A stretch of DNA of 64,000 nucleotides. It comes from Manis javanica (Eukaryota > Chordata > Mammalia > Pholidota > Manidae). Position 1 is the first letter of the stretch. Each line of letters starts with the position of its first letter. A program made the position numbers and the translations under genes. The stretch is taken from the NCBI RefSeq assembly GCF_040802235.1, contig NC_133166.1:116698991-116762990 (forward strand), written 5' to 3'. Positions 1 through 28,824 of the stretch are shown in pieces. The notes under the pieces were generated by a model. It was given only the letters and a program-made list of their open reading frames with translations, did not search any database and was not told the DNA's origin.

Positions 1-41
1 GTTTGCAGCCCAGACTGACCCCAGTGTCCCCTCCCCAACAG

Positions 42-5823
<5,782 letters not shown>

Positions 5824-6049
5824 GCCTCCAGAGCAGACCCTGAGTCTGTTTGCAATCCCTTGGGCCAGCCCCAGCTCCTCATACAGAGGGTGGGGTACTG
5901 GAATTAGATTGCTAAGCCTCTTCCTGGTACCCCCGATGTTCCCCCAGCGTCGCGGTCTCAGTGGCCAGCGTGACTAAGGACACTGCTCCCATCCTGCCTC
6001 CAGAGCCCTGCCCCTCCTATTACGGGTTTGACCAACTGGACCCACTCTC

Positions 6050-6055
6050 AATAAA
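6050..6055 (+). terminator. PYGM: PYGM poly(A) signal AATAAA
   Basis: A canonical AATAAA sits 227 bases after the stop codon, so cleavage is expected near 6065-6080. The 3' UTR is short, as in human PYGM. Confidence 0.85.
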
Positions 6056-6075
6056 CTAATTCTCCTTGGGCGCCT

Positions 6076-7439
6076 CCTTACTCCTCCCTCTTTTGGGAAA
6101 TATTTTTAGTTCTGGGCTGCACAACAGCAGCTGCGCAGTCACGGTGCCATACCCCCGCACCCTGCAGGTGCGTCCCCTCGGCGGGGGGGCGGCCCACGGG
6201 GGCGGGACCCAGGGCTCTCCAGCTCCCTTCCAGGCGTCACCCTCCACGCCTCTCCCTTCGTGCTGTGTCCATACTAGGTCAGCGGCCTGCCAGGCTGGCC
6301 GGGGGCGGGGCTCCCGCCTGGGTGGGGCCCACCGGAGTTGGGAGCTGGGACTTGGGCAGAGGCCTCCGGGACTACCGGGGATCCACGCTGTCGCGGGCAG
6401 GACTCAGGAGGGGGAGGAGCCTGTGGGTGGGTGGTGCCTTATTGACCCCGCCCTTAGTCCCGCCCTACTGCGGCGTTTAAGGGTCTCTAAGTAGGTGGCC
6501 ACGCTTGGTCCGGAGTCTGGGGCAGTGTTAGGGCGGGGGACATTCACAGACCGTCCGGGCTTGGCCAGTGTTGCCTCCCACTCACTTAGGGGAAACTGAA
6601 CCTGAAAGGGCCTGTTTCTAGTCCTTGCATTACCAAGATTGAGGTGTGGGGGAGGTTTGCCTCCCTGGCCCTGAGGCAGGGAGGGGCAAGCCCGGGAAGG
6701 CAGGTTTGGGGCCGGTGGTTTCACAGTGAGTGTGTTTGGATCCAAACGGCCGGAAACGGTTACCAGCTCCCCGAGGCTCCGCTTGTGGGGACCCCAACGG
6801 CCTGCGGCTGCCCCTCCCAAGTTCCTGCCTGCTCGGGGCCCAGGCCTCCAGCCCTCAGTCTCCAAGCTGCGGGCACATACTCGCCACTTGCAGCTGCCCC
6901 GTTTCATCTGGCCCCATGGGGAGCCAGGCTTCCGGGGGCCCCAATCCCTGCTGTGTGAACTAGAGCGCCCCCGACTCCAACATCCCCAGACATCCAGGTA
7001 GTCGCGTTTTCATTCGCCCTTCCCACAGGCCCCTCTTCCAAAAATGCTCCCTTGTCCTAGCCCCCTCCCCCAGACTATCACAAGGACCCGCGGCCCCCAC
7101 GCCTCTGATCTCCATCAGCCTGTGCCCCCTGCTGCCCGCAGGAAGACGCCCGGCTACGGGCCGGGTTAGCCCCGTGGGAACGGTTTGTCTCGAAAACAGG
7201 AACCCGGGCCGGGGGCTGGGCGGGGCGCCCCTTCCCCACCGCAGTCTGCTTCCTGCCCCTCCCAGCTTCCTCTGCCCAACACCAGGCAAGGCGGGGGGCA
7301 GAGGGGCGTCTGAGGTGGGGGGAGTGGGCTCTTGCTTTAATTTCCCCTCCACGTCCGACTCGGCCTGACCTCCGCTCACCCACTCTACGCGCGGCCAGTG
7401 GCCCAGCCCCTGCGCGAGGCCCTGGTCTCCGGGGTGGCG
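6076..7439. other. PYGM-RASGRP2 intergenic region
   Basis: GC-rich sequence with CpG-dense stretches at 6100-6500 and after 7080. I see no exon, ORF with family resemblance or repeat in it. It probably contains upstream regulatory DNA for RASGRP2. The long open frames on the minus strand here are explained by GC content. Confidence 0.5.
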
Positions 7440-7780
7440 CGGCAGGGGAGGGGTTAAGCTGCCGCAGGGACCGCGGCTTGCGGGACGACAGGGAGCCCCT
7501 GGTGGGGGGAGGCGCAGCCTGCGGTGCGAAGCCCAGCGCAGGGACGGACGGGAGGGGCGGGGAGGGGAGGGGAGGGGGCGGCCGCGGCGCGGGGGGGCGG
7601 GGCAGCGGGGAGCTGGGCCGCGGCGCGGATTGCTGGCGGGAGCCGCAGCCGCACTGCGAGGCCGGCGGGCGGGAGCGCACGGAGGTGGCGCAGCCGGGCC
7701 GTGTGGCGGCAGGTCCCAAGAGTGAGTGAGCAAGCGATAGTGGGTCGCCGAGCAGAGGACCCGGCCCCTAAGGGCCTCCC
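7440..7780 (+). promoter_or_regulatory. RASGRP2: CpG-island promoter, probable RASGRP2 start
   Basis: Very high CpG and GC density with repeated GGGGCGG/GGGAGGGG (Sp1/KLF-type) boxes around 7550-7610, no TATA box, followed by a good donor at 7722. This is the usual form of a broad CpG-island promoter. The assignment to RASGRP2 is inferred from position and strand. Confidence 0.55.
7600..7721 (+). other. RASGRP2: Probable non-coding first exon of RASGRP2
   Basis: The 3' edge is proposed from the donor AGA|GTGAGTGAG at 7722. The 5' edge is not visible, so 7600 is only a placeholder within the CpG island. Other first exons may exist between here and 9.5 kb. Confidence 0.35.
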
Positions 7781-9563
7781 AGGGCAGCGCAGGCGAGCTG
7801 GGGGAGGTGGGTGTATTGATGGGTGGGGAGTCTGCGGCCCCCGTCCGGGATAGGTGGGCGCTGCCGGATTGCTGAAGCGCCCTGGACAACCCGCGGGAGG
7901 GGGCGGCATCCGCGGCGCACCTGGCTCGTCCCAGCCACGTCTCAGCGAGACCTTCCCCCGCGGACTTCCCATTTGACAGATGAGAAAATTGAGGCTTGGA
8001 GCGGCCAAGTGACTCTCAAGGTCACACAAGCGAGGAAGTGGCAGAGCCAGGCGGGGGTGGCTCTGGGTAGCTCCTAGGAAAAGTCCACTAGAGAACTCCG
8101 TAGAGGAGCACCCTCTACACCCGCCCCGCCCGGGGGAGTAGGTGTAGGGGCGGGGTACCTTTCCGTGGGGCAGTGCTCTGCCAGCGTCCGGGGGTGAGGG
8201 ATGTCAGGGCCTCTGGGGCCACAGGGCTGGCCCTGGACTGAGGATGAAGGCAGGGGGCGGTGGAATGGGCGTGTGGGCACACCCGCGGGGGTGTGTGCCT
8301 GTGTGGGAGAATGTACATGTGTGTAGGTGCACTGTCTTGCGTGTGTGCACACGTGTGCGGATGTCAGCGCCGCTGTGGCCGCGGAACTTAAGGCTTATCT
8401 GGCTCTACTGAGTCGCAGGTCTGGGAGGCGGCCCCATCAACTGGTTTGCAATTCTGGGTTAGAGAGATGGCTGTATGTGCTCCTAGGGTTCATTTGTGCA
8501 GGTGTGTGCCGGGTTTGTGTGCCGTTGTGAGAGACAGAGGATGGGAGGCAAGTGCCTGAGGCCCGGGTGTACGTGAGCGGGGGCGTCTTGCACCCCACTG
8601 TGGGTTCCTGGCCTCGTGTATGGAATCATGGTCCCTGGATGAGTGACTATGATTCCGCCAGGGACTGGAGTTGCTGGTGGAGTCTTACAGGCACTCTCCC
8701 CCTCCCCACGGCGCTAGCGCCCCCTTCTGGGCACCCTACTCTGTGTGTCCCGAGTGTGGCCGGCGGGAGTGGTGAGCTCTGTTCCACTGTGCTGTATGCG
8801 GGGCCTGGGTCTGGAGCTGGTGCTGGGGAGGAAAATGGCCTGCGGAAGGGCTGAGGCGTGACCCCCTGGGGCCTTCATGGAGGAGGTGGCTGGGGAGAGC
8901 GCAGTTCCCAGGCTCAGGCTTTCCGCTGACGCCTCTGGGCCTCTTCGGGTTCCCGGCTCTCCCCCAACCCCAGCCCCAGGAATGTTCTTCACTCCAGCCC
9001 GCCTCCCCAAGGGCAGGCCCCTGGGGGATGCCACGGCCCCGCCTCCCTCCCTGGGAGCCCGGGAGAGGGCGATACGGGCAGGACGCCTGGGTTCCTCCCT
9101 CTCCTCATCCCAGGGAGAAATTCCTCCGAGGTCCCCTCAGGCTCTGGGTTCCCAAAATAACCTGCGGGGGAAGGGAGGCTGTGGAGGGAGAGAAGCGGGA
9201 GGGGCGCAGAGCCGAGCTGCGGGGTGCTGCAGGTGCCTCTAAGGGAGAGGACGCCTGGAGAAGAGGGCCTACGGGAGGCTGGGGCACCAAGCACCTTCCG
9301 GAGTCCTGGCTCATCTGCATCCCCGGGGAGCCCCTCGGCCCTCCCGCGACTCCGAGGGTGGGCCGGAAGCTCTCGGCGGGTCCGTTTCCCAACTAGTGGG
9401 TTGCACCATCCTGGGCCAGACCGTTTAACCCCGGGAGTGGCCGCGGTGGACGACTCCGCCCCTGCCCAGCAGGGGGCGTGCCCACCCCGCCCCGTTCCTG
9501 CCCGCAGGGCCTCTCCCCCGGCCCGCGCCTCCGCAGACTCCCTTTCTGCCTCTCGCGGTACAG
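7722..9563 (+). other. RASGRP2: Probable RASGRP2 intron 1
   Basis: Contains a reversed MIR (7968-8068), a TG-rich stretch at 8280-8365 and two CTCF-like motifs (8716-8730 and 9466-9478). The last 600 bases are GC- and CpG-rich and might hold an alternative promoter. The acceptor is inferred at ggtacag, 9563. Confidence 0.4.
7968..8068 (-). repeat. MIR SINE
   Basis: Reverse MIR core: cagatgagaaaattgaggc, caaggtcacacaagc, agtggcagagccaggcg. Confidence 0.75.
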
Positions 9564-9633
9564 GGGTCCGGTCCGAGCCCCGTGGGAGGCTGTCGGAGCG
9601 CAGCTTGGCCCCAGCCTACCCGCACCAGCGGCC

Positions 9634-20980
<11,347 letters not shown>

Positions 20981-21142
20981 TTGACGGTGAGTCCTCTCAG
21001 GGGTGTGTCAGAGCCTCCCCACTGAGGGCTGGGGGAAGGGGGGGCGGTCAGCAAGACTGGCACTCTGTCCAAATGACGCAGGCCAAGTGGCTTCTACTTC
21101 TTTGTGGCGGGTCTTCCTCACAACCTGTTTTTCTCTTCCCAG

Positions 21143-21345
21143 CTGTTACTGGATCAAGCACTCATGCCTGCCTTGGAGAAAAGACTTGGACCAAAGCAGG
21201 GAGCTTGGGGTGCTGGGCCTGGGGGTGGGTGTGAGGGTGGCATTCGACTGAGCAGAGGGCCAGGGCTGGTGTCCCTAAGGTTGTACAGACTCTTGTGAAT
21301 ATTTGTATTTTCCAGATGGAATAAAAAGGCCTGTGTAATTAACCT
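21143..21345 (+). other. RASGRP2: RASGRP2 final 3' UTR exon
   Basis: Starts after the acceptor cttcccag and carries AATAAA at 21320-21325. The end is estimated from the poly(A) signal. Confidence 0.75.
21320..21325 (+). terminator. RASGRP2: RASGRP2 poly(A) signal
   Basis: Canonical AATAAA followed by GT-rich sequence (ggcctgtgtaatt), as expected for cleavage near 21340. Confidence 0.85.
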
Positions 21346-21610
21346 AGACCATCAGAGCCTAGAACCCTCGTTGGGGGGCAGGGGAGGGTTCCTGCAATCA
21401 TAGCGACTAGAACCTAGGAGTCTAGAACTTTGTAGTCAGAGACTCTTGGGAGATCTGAAGTCTCATGTGTCTGGAATCTTAGGAGGACTAGAATCCTGGA
21501 GGCTAGAACCTGAGAACCATAAAACCTTGGAACATAAGACTCTAGGGAGGGCCTAGAATCTTGAGGAGTCCAGAAATCTTGGGGTCTAAAAACTTGAAAC
21601 TAGCGTGTCT
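21345..21610 (+). repeat. Degenerate CTAGAAYC tandem repeat
   Basis: Words such as gcctagaaccct, gactagaacctaggag, tctagaactttg, gactagaatcctggagg, gctagaacctgag, gcctagaatcttgagg recur every 15-35 bases just past the RASGRP2 poly(A) site. Units are too diverged for a firm period. Confidence 0.6.
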
Positions 21611-23188
21611 TTGCTCCCAGGATTTCTGGGCCCTGTGGTTATGTCTAACCATAGCCTTCAGTCCACAGTTGAAATTGCCTCACTTGACAGGTGGCCTTTG
21701 AGCCCCTGCTTGAATGCTGCCAGCAATGGGGAGCTTGCTGCAGAGAAATGAGGGAGGGAGCGGGCAGTCCAGAGTGCTGGCTGTGGTGGAAGGAGGGTCT
21801 GTGTGCTTCCGTGCCTCAGGGTGGGGGCTCTGCTCCCTGGGTTTGCAGCCTCCTGGCCTGGTGCTGCTGCCAGCCGGAAGCACAGTGACTTCCAGAGGAA
21901 ATGCATATTGATCCTGCTCTCAGCCTCCTGTGGCCTCTCTCAACCCAGCTCTTCCCTCCTGAGTTTGCAACACAGGTTTTGGGGGTCACTGCTACCTGAG
22001 GAAGGCTAAGGCCACTTCTAAGGCTTGTCTGGGTGAGGAGGGTGGACTGGGGTCATCTGAAGGTTCTAAGGCTGGGTCAGGATGTCCCTGGGGTCAGGAG
22101 ACTTCAGACAGCAGTCCTGAGAGTAGGAGCTACTTCCTCAGCCCCCCAGGCTGCGGCATGTCCTCTAGTAGCTGTGGGTTGTCCTGGGGGCGGAGGCCTG
22201 AACACACTGACTCCTACTTGGAAAGCATGTATCTAGGGGCCTGATAATGGTCTCTGGCCCCTCACTCAGGGTTCCCTGACCCCATGTCTGTCTCTCCCTT
22301 TGAGACCCCACACCTCTAGCCTGCTCCTCATTTGGGTCATCTTCTCTCACCCTGTTACTTCTCAGCTGCAGCTCTGGCCCCTGTTGGGCTCCCCAGCCCT
22401 GTCCCCACTGGGTCCCCAGTACTCCCCTCCTTCCCTCCTTAGCCCCCTCCTTCCCCCTCTGTGAGGCGAGGCTGTAATATCCGTTTCACGATTTGGGGGC
22501 TGAGTTGCTATAACAACAGACGGCGATTGTGTTGTGAAGAGCAGCTCACTCCCTGCATCGCCGCCTCCTGCGCTGTCTCCATCCCTGCAGCCTGGTCGGC
22601 TCCCTTCCCTGCCGCCTCTGCCCCAGCCTGGCCTCTTCCCAGTGTGTATGCGTATGTGTGCCCCAGCTGAGAGTGAAGTGTGACGTGTGATTACCACCAA
22701 GGTTGCTTGTGTGAACTTGGTGTATGAGCATTACCTTGTGTGTGTGTGTGCATGCATGTGTGTGCATGGACACGCATACTGTATTTGCTGCATTTCCCCT
22801 CCACCATGTGTCCCCACTGGACTGCATGGGAGAAGGGCCACATTGGGTGGGTGCCTTTTGGGGGTGTCTTGAGGTGGTGGGATCCAACTACATAGTGTTG
22901 CCTGAAACTTGGACCTTGGGGGGAGACATCCCTGTGGTAGGGAGGTAGAGGGGGAGGAAGGTGCACAGCTGCCAGGTGACCTTTCTTGCCCTTGATGGGC
23001 AAAGGTGGCCCAGTGAGCTGGGGGTGGGGACAGGAAACATGCTCACTCTTATATCCCTTCCTGTGCCTGCCCTCCTACCACCTCTTCCCATGCCCACCTA
23101 TGGGTGGGTCTGAGAGACAGTCTCAGTCTCTGTGCATCACTGCACCTGTCTCCCTGTGCATCTATGCCCTGGTGCCTGGCTATACAAA

Positions 23189-23191
<3 letters not shown>

Positions 23192-23223
<32 letters not shown>
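23192..23223 (+). repeat. (GT)16 microsatellite
   Basis: An uninterrupted run of 16 GT units. It is long enough to be polymorphic. Confidence 0.95.
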
Positions 23224-23225
<2 letters not shown>

Positions 23226-24441
23226 GCTGTAGGGAGGGGAGCCGTGGGGGATGGGTGAGGCTGTGGCCTGTGGGGTCAGAGAGGCGAAGTTACATCCAAA
23301 GGCCCTGACTCAGCAGTTCCCATTCTCTGGCTCCTCCTGTGGCCTCAGTGGGACCAGCCTGAGGGTCTCTCCAAGGTCAGAGTGAGCCCTAAGTCTGAGA
23401 CCTAGCTCAGGGATCTCTCTTTCCAACCCACAGAAAATAGCCCCTGCAGGTCCCATCAGGGGCCAGGGAGGGAGATCTCTGGAGGATGGGTGTTGGGTGT
23501 CCCACTCATCTACTCAGTAGCTGACCATTCTGCAAAGTGCCTCAGTGGGCAGGATGACCTGTGTGCATCTGTTCTCCTGGGCATGCCTTGCCTCTGAGTA
23601 TGTAGGCACCTGTGTGCACAAGTTTGTGTATATTCTTGGACAAACATGTGTTGCCTGTGGGTGATTTACCATGGTGGGGCATTTCTGCAGCTATCACTGT
23701 GCATCCCTTTAGGAATGCCTGTGTGCACATGGATAGGTGTGCCTGGCTGTGACTGCACCCCTCTGTGCCCATGCATGCATTAGTGGTGGAATGTGAGTGT
23801 CCTTGCATGTTGTCTCTGGCTAAGGAAGTGCCAACTATCACCAGCTGTGCAGATCACAGACTGTATAATAGAATTCAGGGTCCTGGAGCAAGCTGTCAGA
23901 ATGGTCTGGTACATGCATGTACACACAAAAACTGCTTGATTCAGAAGCCCAGTGTCTAACTTCGCGGTCCACACACTAGGTGCCAGGTATACCTTTGACC
24001 GGATGAAGGACTGAAGGGGTGTCCTCTTCCTCCCACACTCAGACACACACACAGTGGGACCTTCACCCTCCAGTACCATATTCACTGGGGAGGAGAAGAG
24101 AGAAGGGGGCTGCTGCCCCCAAAACTACTCCTACCCCGGTCCAGGATTACAGGAAGGACTGGGAACTAGGCTTCAAACTCTGGGATTCCCATCAGCCGTG
24201 GCTGGGAAACCCCAAGTCCTTAGGTCTACTGCGCCCACATCTCTGTCGTTCCCTCCCCCACCGCCTCCATCCTTATTACAGCAAAGGACCCGGTATCCTC
24301 AGTTCTAAGGGCAGCCAGGGCGCCCTCGGGTGGTGGGAGAAGGAGGCGAGGCTAAACGCTAGAAAAAGAGCCCCCCCGCAGCCGCGGGCAGGGTCCCCTT
24401 TCTCTAGGCTCCGGGCAGCCCGAACCCGCCCCTGAGCGTAG

Positions 24442-24457
24442 CCAGCAGAGGGCGCTG
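24442..24457 (+). promoter_or_regulatory. CTCF-like motif, forward
   Basis: CCAGCAGAGGGCGCTG fits the CTCF core CCASYAGRKGGCRS exactly. It lies about 400 bases upstream of the NRXN2 CpG-island promoter. Confidence 0.65.
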
Positions 24458-24779
24458 TGGCCCGGTTCCCGCACCGGTCTTGCCCCCTCGCCCCATATCA
24501 GGGTCCACACCCTCCCCTACGGCTCGCCCCAGCCCTGGTGGCTTATATATCCCTGCTGGCGGGGGTATGCGGGTCCCGAGGGTCCGACCGACCCACTGGG
24601 CTGGAGGCTAGGGCGTCTGGGTTCCCGGAAAAGAAATTGGGGCTGGGTTGGGGGTCTGCCTGGTTGCTGGCCGGCGCGCCAGGGCTAAGGATCGCGAGAG
24701 GCTGGGAAGAGCTCGGATGCCCCGGGGCCGGGACGCCTGGGTCCCTCGCGGTAGAGGGAGGTAGGTCTGTGGAGCAGCG

Positions 24780-25000
24780 GGACGGGCGGATTCTGCGCAC
24801 TCACATTGGCTGTGCCGCTCGTCCGTTAGTGCAGCGTGGCCCAATGCGCGTGTTTGGGAGGCGGGCACTGGTGCTGATGCTGCCGTCAGTCGGTGTTGCA
24901 GGGATGCGGCGGCGGGAGCAGCCGCCCTGACTCGCGGAGCATCCTCCTCCGAGCAGCACCGCGGCGGGGCGGGCGGGGACACGGCGGGAGCGAGAGGCGC
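24780..25000 (+). promoter_or_regulatory. NRXN2: NRXN2 alpha promoter (CpG island)
   Basis: CpG-dense, no TATA box. It has an inverted CCAAT box (ATTGG, 24805-24809), a direct CCAAT box (24841-24845) and NRF1-like words tgcgcactc and aatgcgcgtg. It precedes an exon with a clean donor in the right direction for NRXN2. Confidence 0.7.
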
Positions 25001-25103
25001 GAGGCGGCGGATACCGCTGGCCCCGGCTGTGCCACCCGCCGAAGACGGGGCAGCCACGGGGCTCTGATTCCCACCCGCCATCTCCTGGCTCCCGTAGAAC
25101 CAG
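24900..25103 (+). other. NRXN2: NRXN2 non-coding exon 1
   Basis: GC-rich leader ending at CCAG|GTAGGG (donor at 25104). Human NRXN2 alpha also has a non-coding first exon several kb before the ATG exon. The 5' edge is estimated. Confidence 0.6.
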
Positions 25104-27824
25104 GTAGGGGGGGGGGTGCTGCGGCGGAGACGGGCGGGGGGCCGGACCCGATCGGGGGAGGGGATGATGAGAGGGGCGGGGGAGGCAGGAAGGCTGGATT
25201 GGGGGGCGGGGGCGCTGCCGGGCTAAGAGGGCTGGCTGGGTGACAGGGGGGAGGCTAATCTCTGGGGGTTTAAGGGTCGGAGGCTCCCTGTGTAAGGGGC
25301 ACTGGCCCTGAGCCGGGGTGAATGGAGGGGGTGAAAGGGAGGGTCGTTGTGGGGAAGGGACTGGGTGAGAGGGATCCTGGAGGGCGGACAGGGAGGCTCT
25401 GAAGGGGGTGTCCCCTGTCTGTGCTAGCCCCAAGGGTTGGAAGCAGTGCTGGCCAGAGGGGCTGGGAGCTGTTGTGCTCTGAAGGGTCTGCAGGGGAGAA
25501 ACCCGCGAGGAACTGGGCTTGGTGGGAGGAGAGGGCGCTGGAGAGGGGAAAGAGAGAAGTGGAGAGGCAAGGAGCGGGGGCCTGGCCAGGGGCTTTACTG
25601 GGGGGTGGGAGCCAAGGGGAGAGGGGGTTATTAGGAGGGGACAGAGGGGAAGGTGCCAAGGTGCCTTGCGCAGAGATGGGTCTGTGCTGCTAGAGAGCCA
25701 GGAAGATGGGGGGCCTGAAGGAGAGGAGTGGAAGCTTGTGGGGGGCGGAGGCGGGGAAGGCCGGGGCCATGAGAGGGAAGACTGGGGATCGGAGGAGGGG
25801 GCCGTGCTGGGGGCGGCGGCAGGGCTGTGGCCAGAGAGCGCTGCAGGGAGAGGCAGCTGCAGGCCCCAGGCTTGCTCCCCCACCCCTGGAGAGCAGGAGC
25901 CATTTCTCAAGTCCCAGCCTGCTCCCCAAGCTGGAGGGGCCATCTGCCTGGGTTCTTTAGGCTGGGGTATGAGCCCCTGGACCTTTGAAGGGCCCTCGGA
26001 GGCAAAATTGGCTTTGGGGGGTGCTGCTGTCTTCTTTACTCTCAATCCCCACCTGAGTCCCGGGTGAAGGCATTTGGTGCCTCATTGAACCAGCGAGGGC
26101 TGAGAAGGGGCTGTTTCTTGGTGCCTGGAGGTGAACGGGGGAAGCTGTCCAGACTTGCAGTGATGAAATAAATCTGAGGGGGTGGGTCTGGAGTCTCCAG
26201 TCCTCTCAGCAGCCCCTGCGGCTTCTGGACACCTCTGGTTTTGTATGTGATCAGGGGTGGAGGTGGGTGAGGACCTTTATTCATTCCTGTTCCTCCCTCT
26301 TGTCCACCTTCCAGTGTCTAGTGTTCCTTTTGGAGGAAGGTGGACTTGAGGGCTTTGCATTCTTTATCTTATGCCAGAGAAGTAGAAAGAGAGAAGGGGG
26401 GCAGAAGGAGACAGAGAGGAAGGAGGTGGGTGCTAATCGTGAGGCCTTCTGTTTTGTGGGTGCTTCAGCCATTCAGGTCCCTACCTCCTCCTGCCTCCTG
26501 GGACGGCTCCAGGGATACCAGTATCCCAGGTCTGGGATGGATCTTTCTGGGGACAGGGGAGAAGGGTCTGGCTGGGGGTTTCCTCATTCCTGCTAGAGGT
26601 GGTGCTCTCAGACCCATCCTGCCCTCAGACCTGCGGGGGTGGGCAGCACTGACTGAGACAGGCAGACTCTGGTGGCCACAGGGGGACTGGGAGTTCTCCA
26701 GGAGCCTCGGTCCTCCCCTGGCTCCGTGGCCTGCACAGAATCTACCTTACGGGCTCCTGAGAGTGGGGTGCTGGGGTCGTTAGGAGCTGCTGGGGACCTC
26801 TCTTCCCTCCAGGCTCTCAGTCTCTACCCAGGTCCCCTGCTCCCTCCCATCCGCCCTTGCCAGTGACACAGACAACCCTGACACTGATACATACGCTCAG
26901 TGGCACCCACCCAGACACACACCCACATAGGCACACACACCTGCGTACACAATACACCTCCCGGCAGCACGCCGCCCACACTCCCCACCCAGAGAAGCTG
27001 CCACCTCGCTGCCTGCCTCAGAGACCTCCAGTCTCCCTGCTCTCATGCACACGACACACACATGGCCCCTACATGGCCCCAGAGCCCTGACACTGACTGT
27101 CAGCCCTCACCCTCAGGTGCACATACCCCACCCAACCTTTCCCCTCCCCAGGCTCACATGGGCATCTCAGGCACACCTGTGCTCTTGCATACACCTCTGT
27201 GCCCTGCCCCTGCCCCAACACACATCATTAAGTACCATGTTCTCTTCTTGGTCCTTAGCACTTTGCCCCAGGCCTTTGTGTGTGCGCCTGTGTTTGTGCA
27301 CACCGGCACCCACATGTGCATGCTGACACACCCTTTATGCCTGGCTTGCCTCCTGAGCTTTCTCCACTTTCGTCCTTTTTCTCTTTCACCCTCATATCTT
27401 TGTACCCTCAGAAAGGCCCCAAACCCCAGGCCCTTCTACCCCTCCTGACGATGACCACAATCCCTCCTGGTCTAGCAGAGCACTCCGCCCACCTGGTCTT
27501 CCCCAGAAACCTACGTTTCCAGGAGCCCCATCCCAGCACTAATCCTGGCTCGTGGGGCCCTACATCTGCTGGGTGCTGGAGCCTTGCTGTCCATTCATTC
27601 CCAGCTCCTGGGCCCAGCCTCCATGGGACACCCCAACCATGTGCTTCATGTGCCACCTACCCTGCTGCTCCATCTGTTGGGGTGGCTTCCCGCCCAGCCC
27701 CTTCCACACCGGCAGGCCTGTGGGCTCTCAGAGACTCATTCAAGAAATACTCTGGTGTGTGCACAGCACCTTGTCATTTACAAACTGTCTCCATGGCCAG
27801 CCATTTAACATGGTGGGATGGGGT

Positions 27825-28065
27825 GAGAATGAGGCCGCCTGGGCTCAGCTCTGCCCCTCAGTGAGCCTCAGTTTCCTCATCTGTAAAATGGGGGCCCTCA
27901 TGCCTACCTCATGGTGTTCATTCATGCCCGGACTAGGTGAGATAATTATGATGAAATAATAGTAACAACTGTATTCATTGTGCATCTGCTATGAGCCTGG
28001 CTCTGCGCTAACTGCTTGGTGGACTTTACTGCATCTGATGTATTTGCCAGGCCCATAGAAAGCCC
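27825..28065 (+). repeat. MIR SINE, two fragments
   Basis: Forward copy gcctcagtttcctcatctgt with aaaatgggggcc, followed by an opposed piece aactgtattcattgtgcatc through gctctgcgctaactgcttgg. Confidence 0.75.
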
Positions 28066-28589
28066 CCAGTGAACAGCTTCTATTTCTTCATCATTATCAT
28101 AGCCTTCCACACACATGTGCACACACCTGTCATGGACACCTTTAGGAACACTCCTAGACACCTCATGCTTACTCACGAGGCCACCCTGGGAAGCCATCTG
28201 TTCCCTCTGCATTGCTGGGGTGTACCTGTCAGGTCACCCAGCTGTGCACAGCACAGAGGTGGCATGGCGGGAGGTCACCCTTCCCACTGCCTGCCCCCAA
28301 GCTCCTAGGCATCTGTACCCCAGCCCCCACTCTGCTGAGTCACCCAATTGCACCTTGGTCCCCAGCCCACCCACTCCTTGGCCTCACACACCTGGCAACA
28401 GCCTTGTCATGCTCACCTCAAGCTGCCACCTCTTGTGCCCAGCCCCCTTCATGCTTCACTCATTCTGCACAGAGACCTGCTCAGGGGCCCTGTGCACACA
28501 CCACTCACTCCCAGTCTGTGCTGCTAAGGGTCTCCCTCTAGTCCCCAGACCATTCATCCCTTTTCCCACCGTCTTAGGCAGGAGTTGGT

Positions 28590-28790
28590 GCCTGGCAGAG
28601 TGGAGGAGTAGCCCAGGGGGTGAAATCGGAGCCCCAGCCCTGCTACTTACAAGCTATGTGACCTTGGGGGGGCCCTTCTCCTCTCTGAGTGTCAGTTTCC
28701 CCATCTGCAAAAGGCGGCAGTGATAAGACCTGCCTTGCTTATTTCCTTCACCAGATCCTGGTGGGAATAAAAGGAAACATGAGACACATG
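28590..28790 (+). repeat. MIR SINE
   Basis: gctacttacaagctatgtga, ccttgggg, gtgtcagtttccccatctgc: near full-length forward MIR. Confidence 0.8.
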
Positions 28791-28824
28791 GAATTTTGCA
28801 AACTGTAAAATGTTGAAATGAGGA

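Larger units (their letters stand above)
21346..24780. other. RASGRP2-NRXN2 intergenic region
   Basis: Contains a degenerate CTAGAA-type repeat (21345-21610), an RFX-like palindrome at 22504, TG-rich stretches around 22640-22780, a (GT)16 microsatellite and, near 24442, a CTCF-like motif. No coding exon or RNA gene is visible. Confidence 0.6.

Noticed and set aside
6960-7889. 309-codon minus-strand open frame before RASGRP2
   Set aside because: Same pattern: GC-rich island, Pro/Arg-rich product, no recognised family.
24801-26045. 414-codon minus-strand open frame over the NRXN2 promoter
   Set aside because: It is Pro/Ser-rich, spans the CpG island and the G-skewed intron start, and has no homology I can see. 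A base-composition artefact.
26850-27330. CA-rich tract as a microsatellite
   Set aside because: Interspersed acac words without a run of pure units; compositional bias only.
28115-28723. 202-codon + strand open frame in NRXN2 intron 1
   Set aside because: It runs into a MIR copy, has no domain or splice context, and is Pro/Ser/His-rich.
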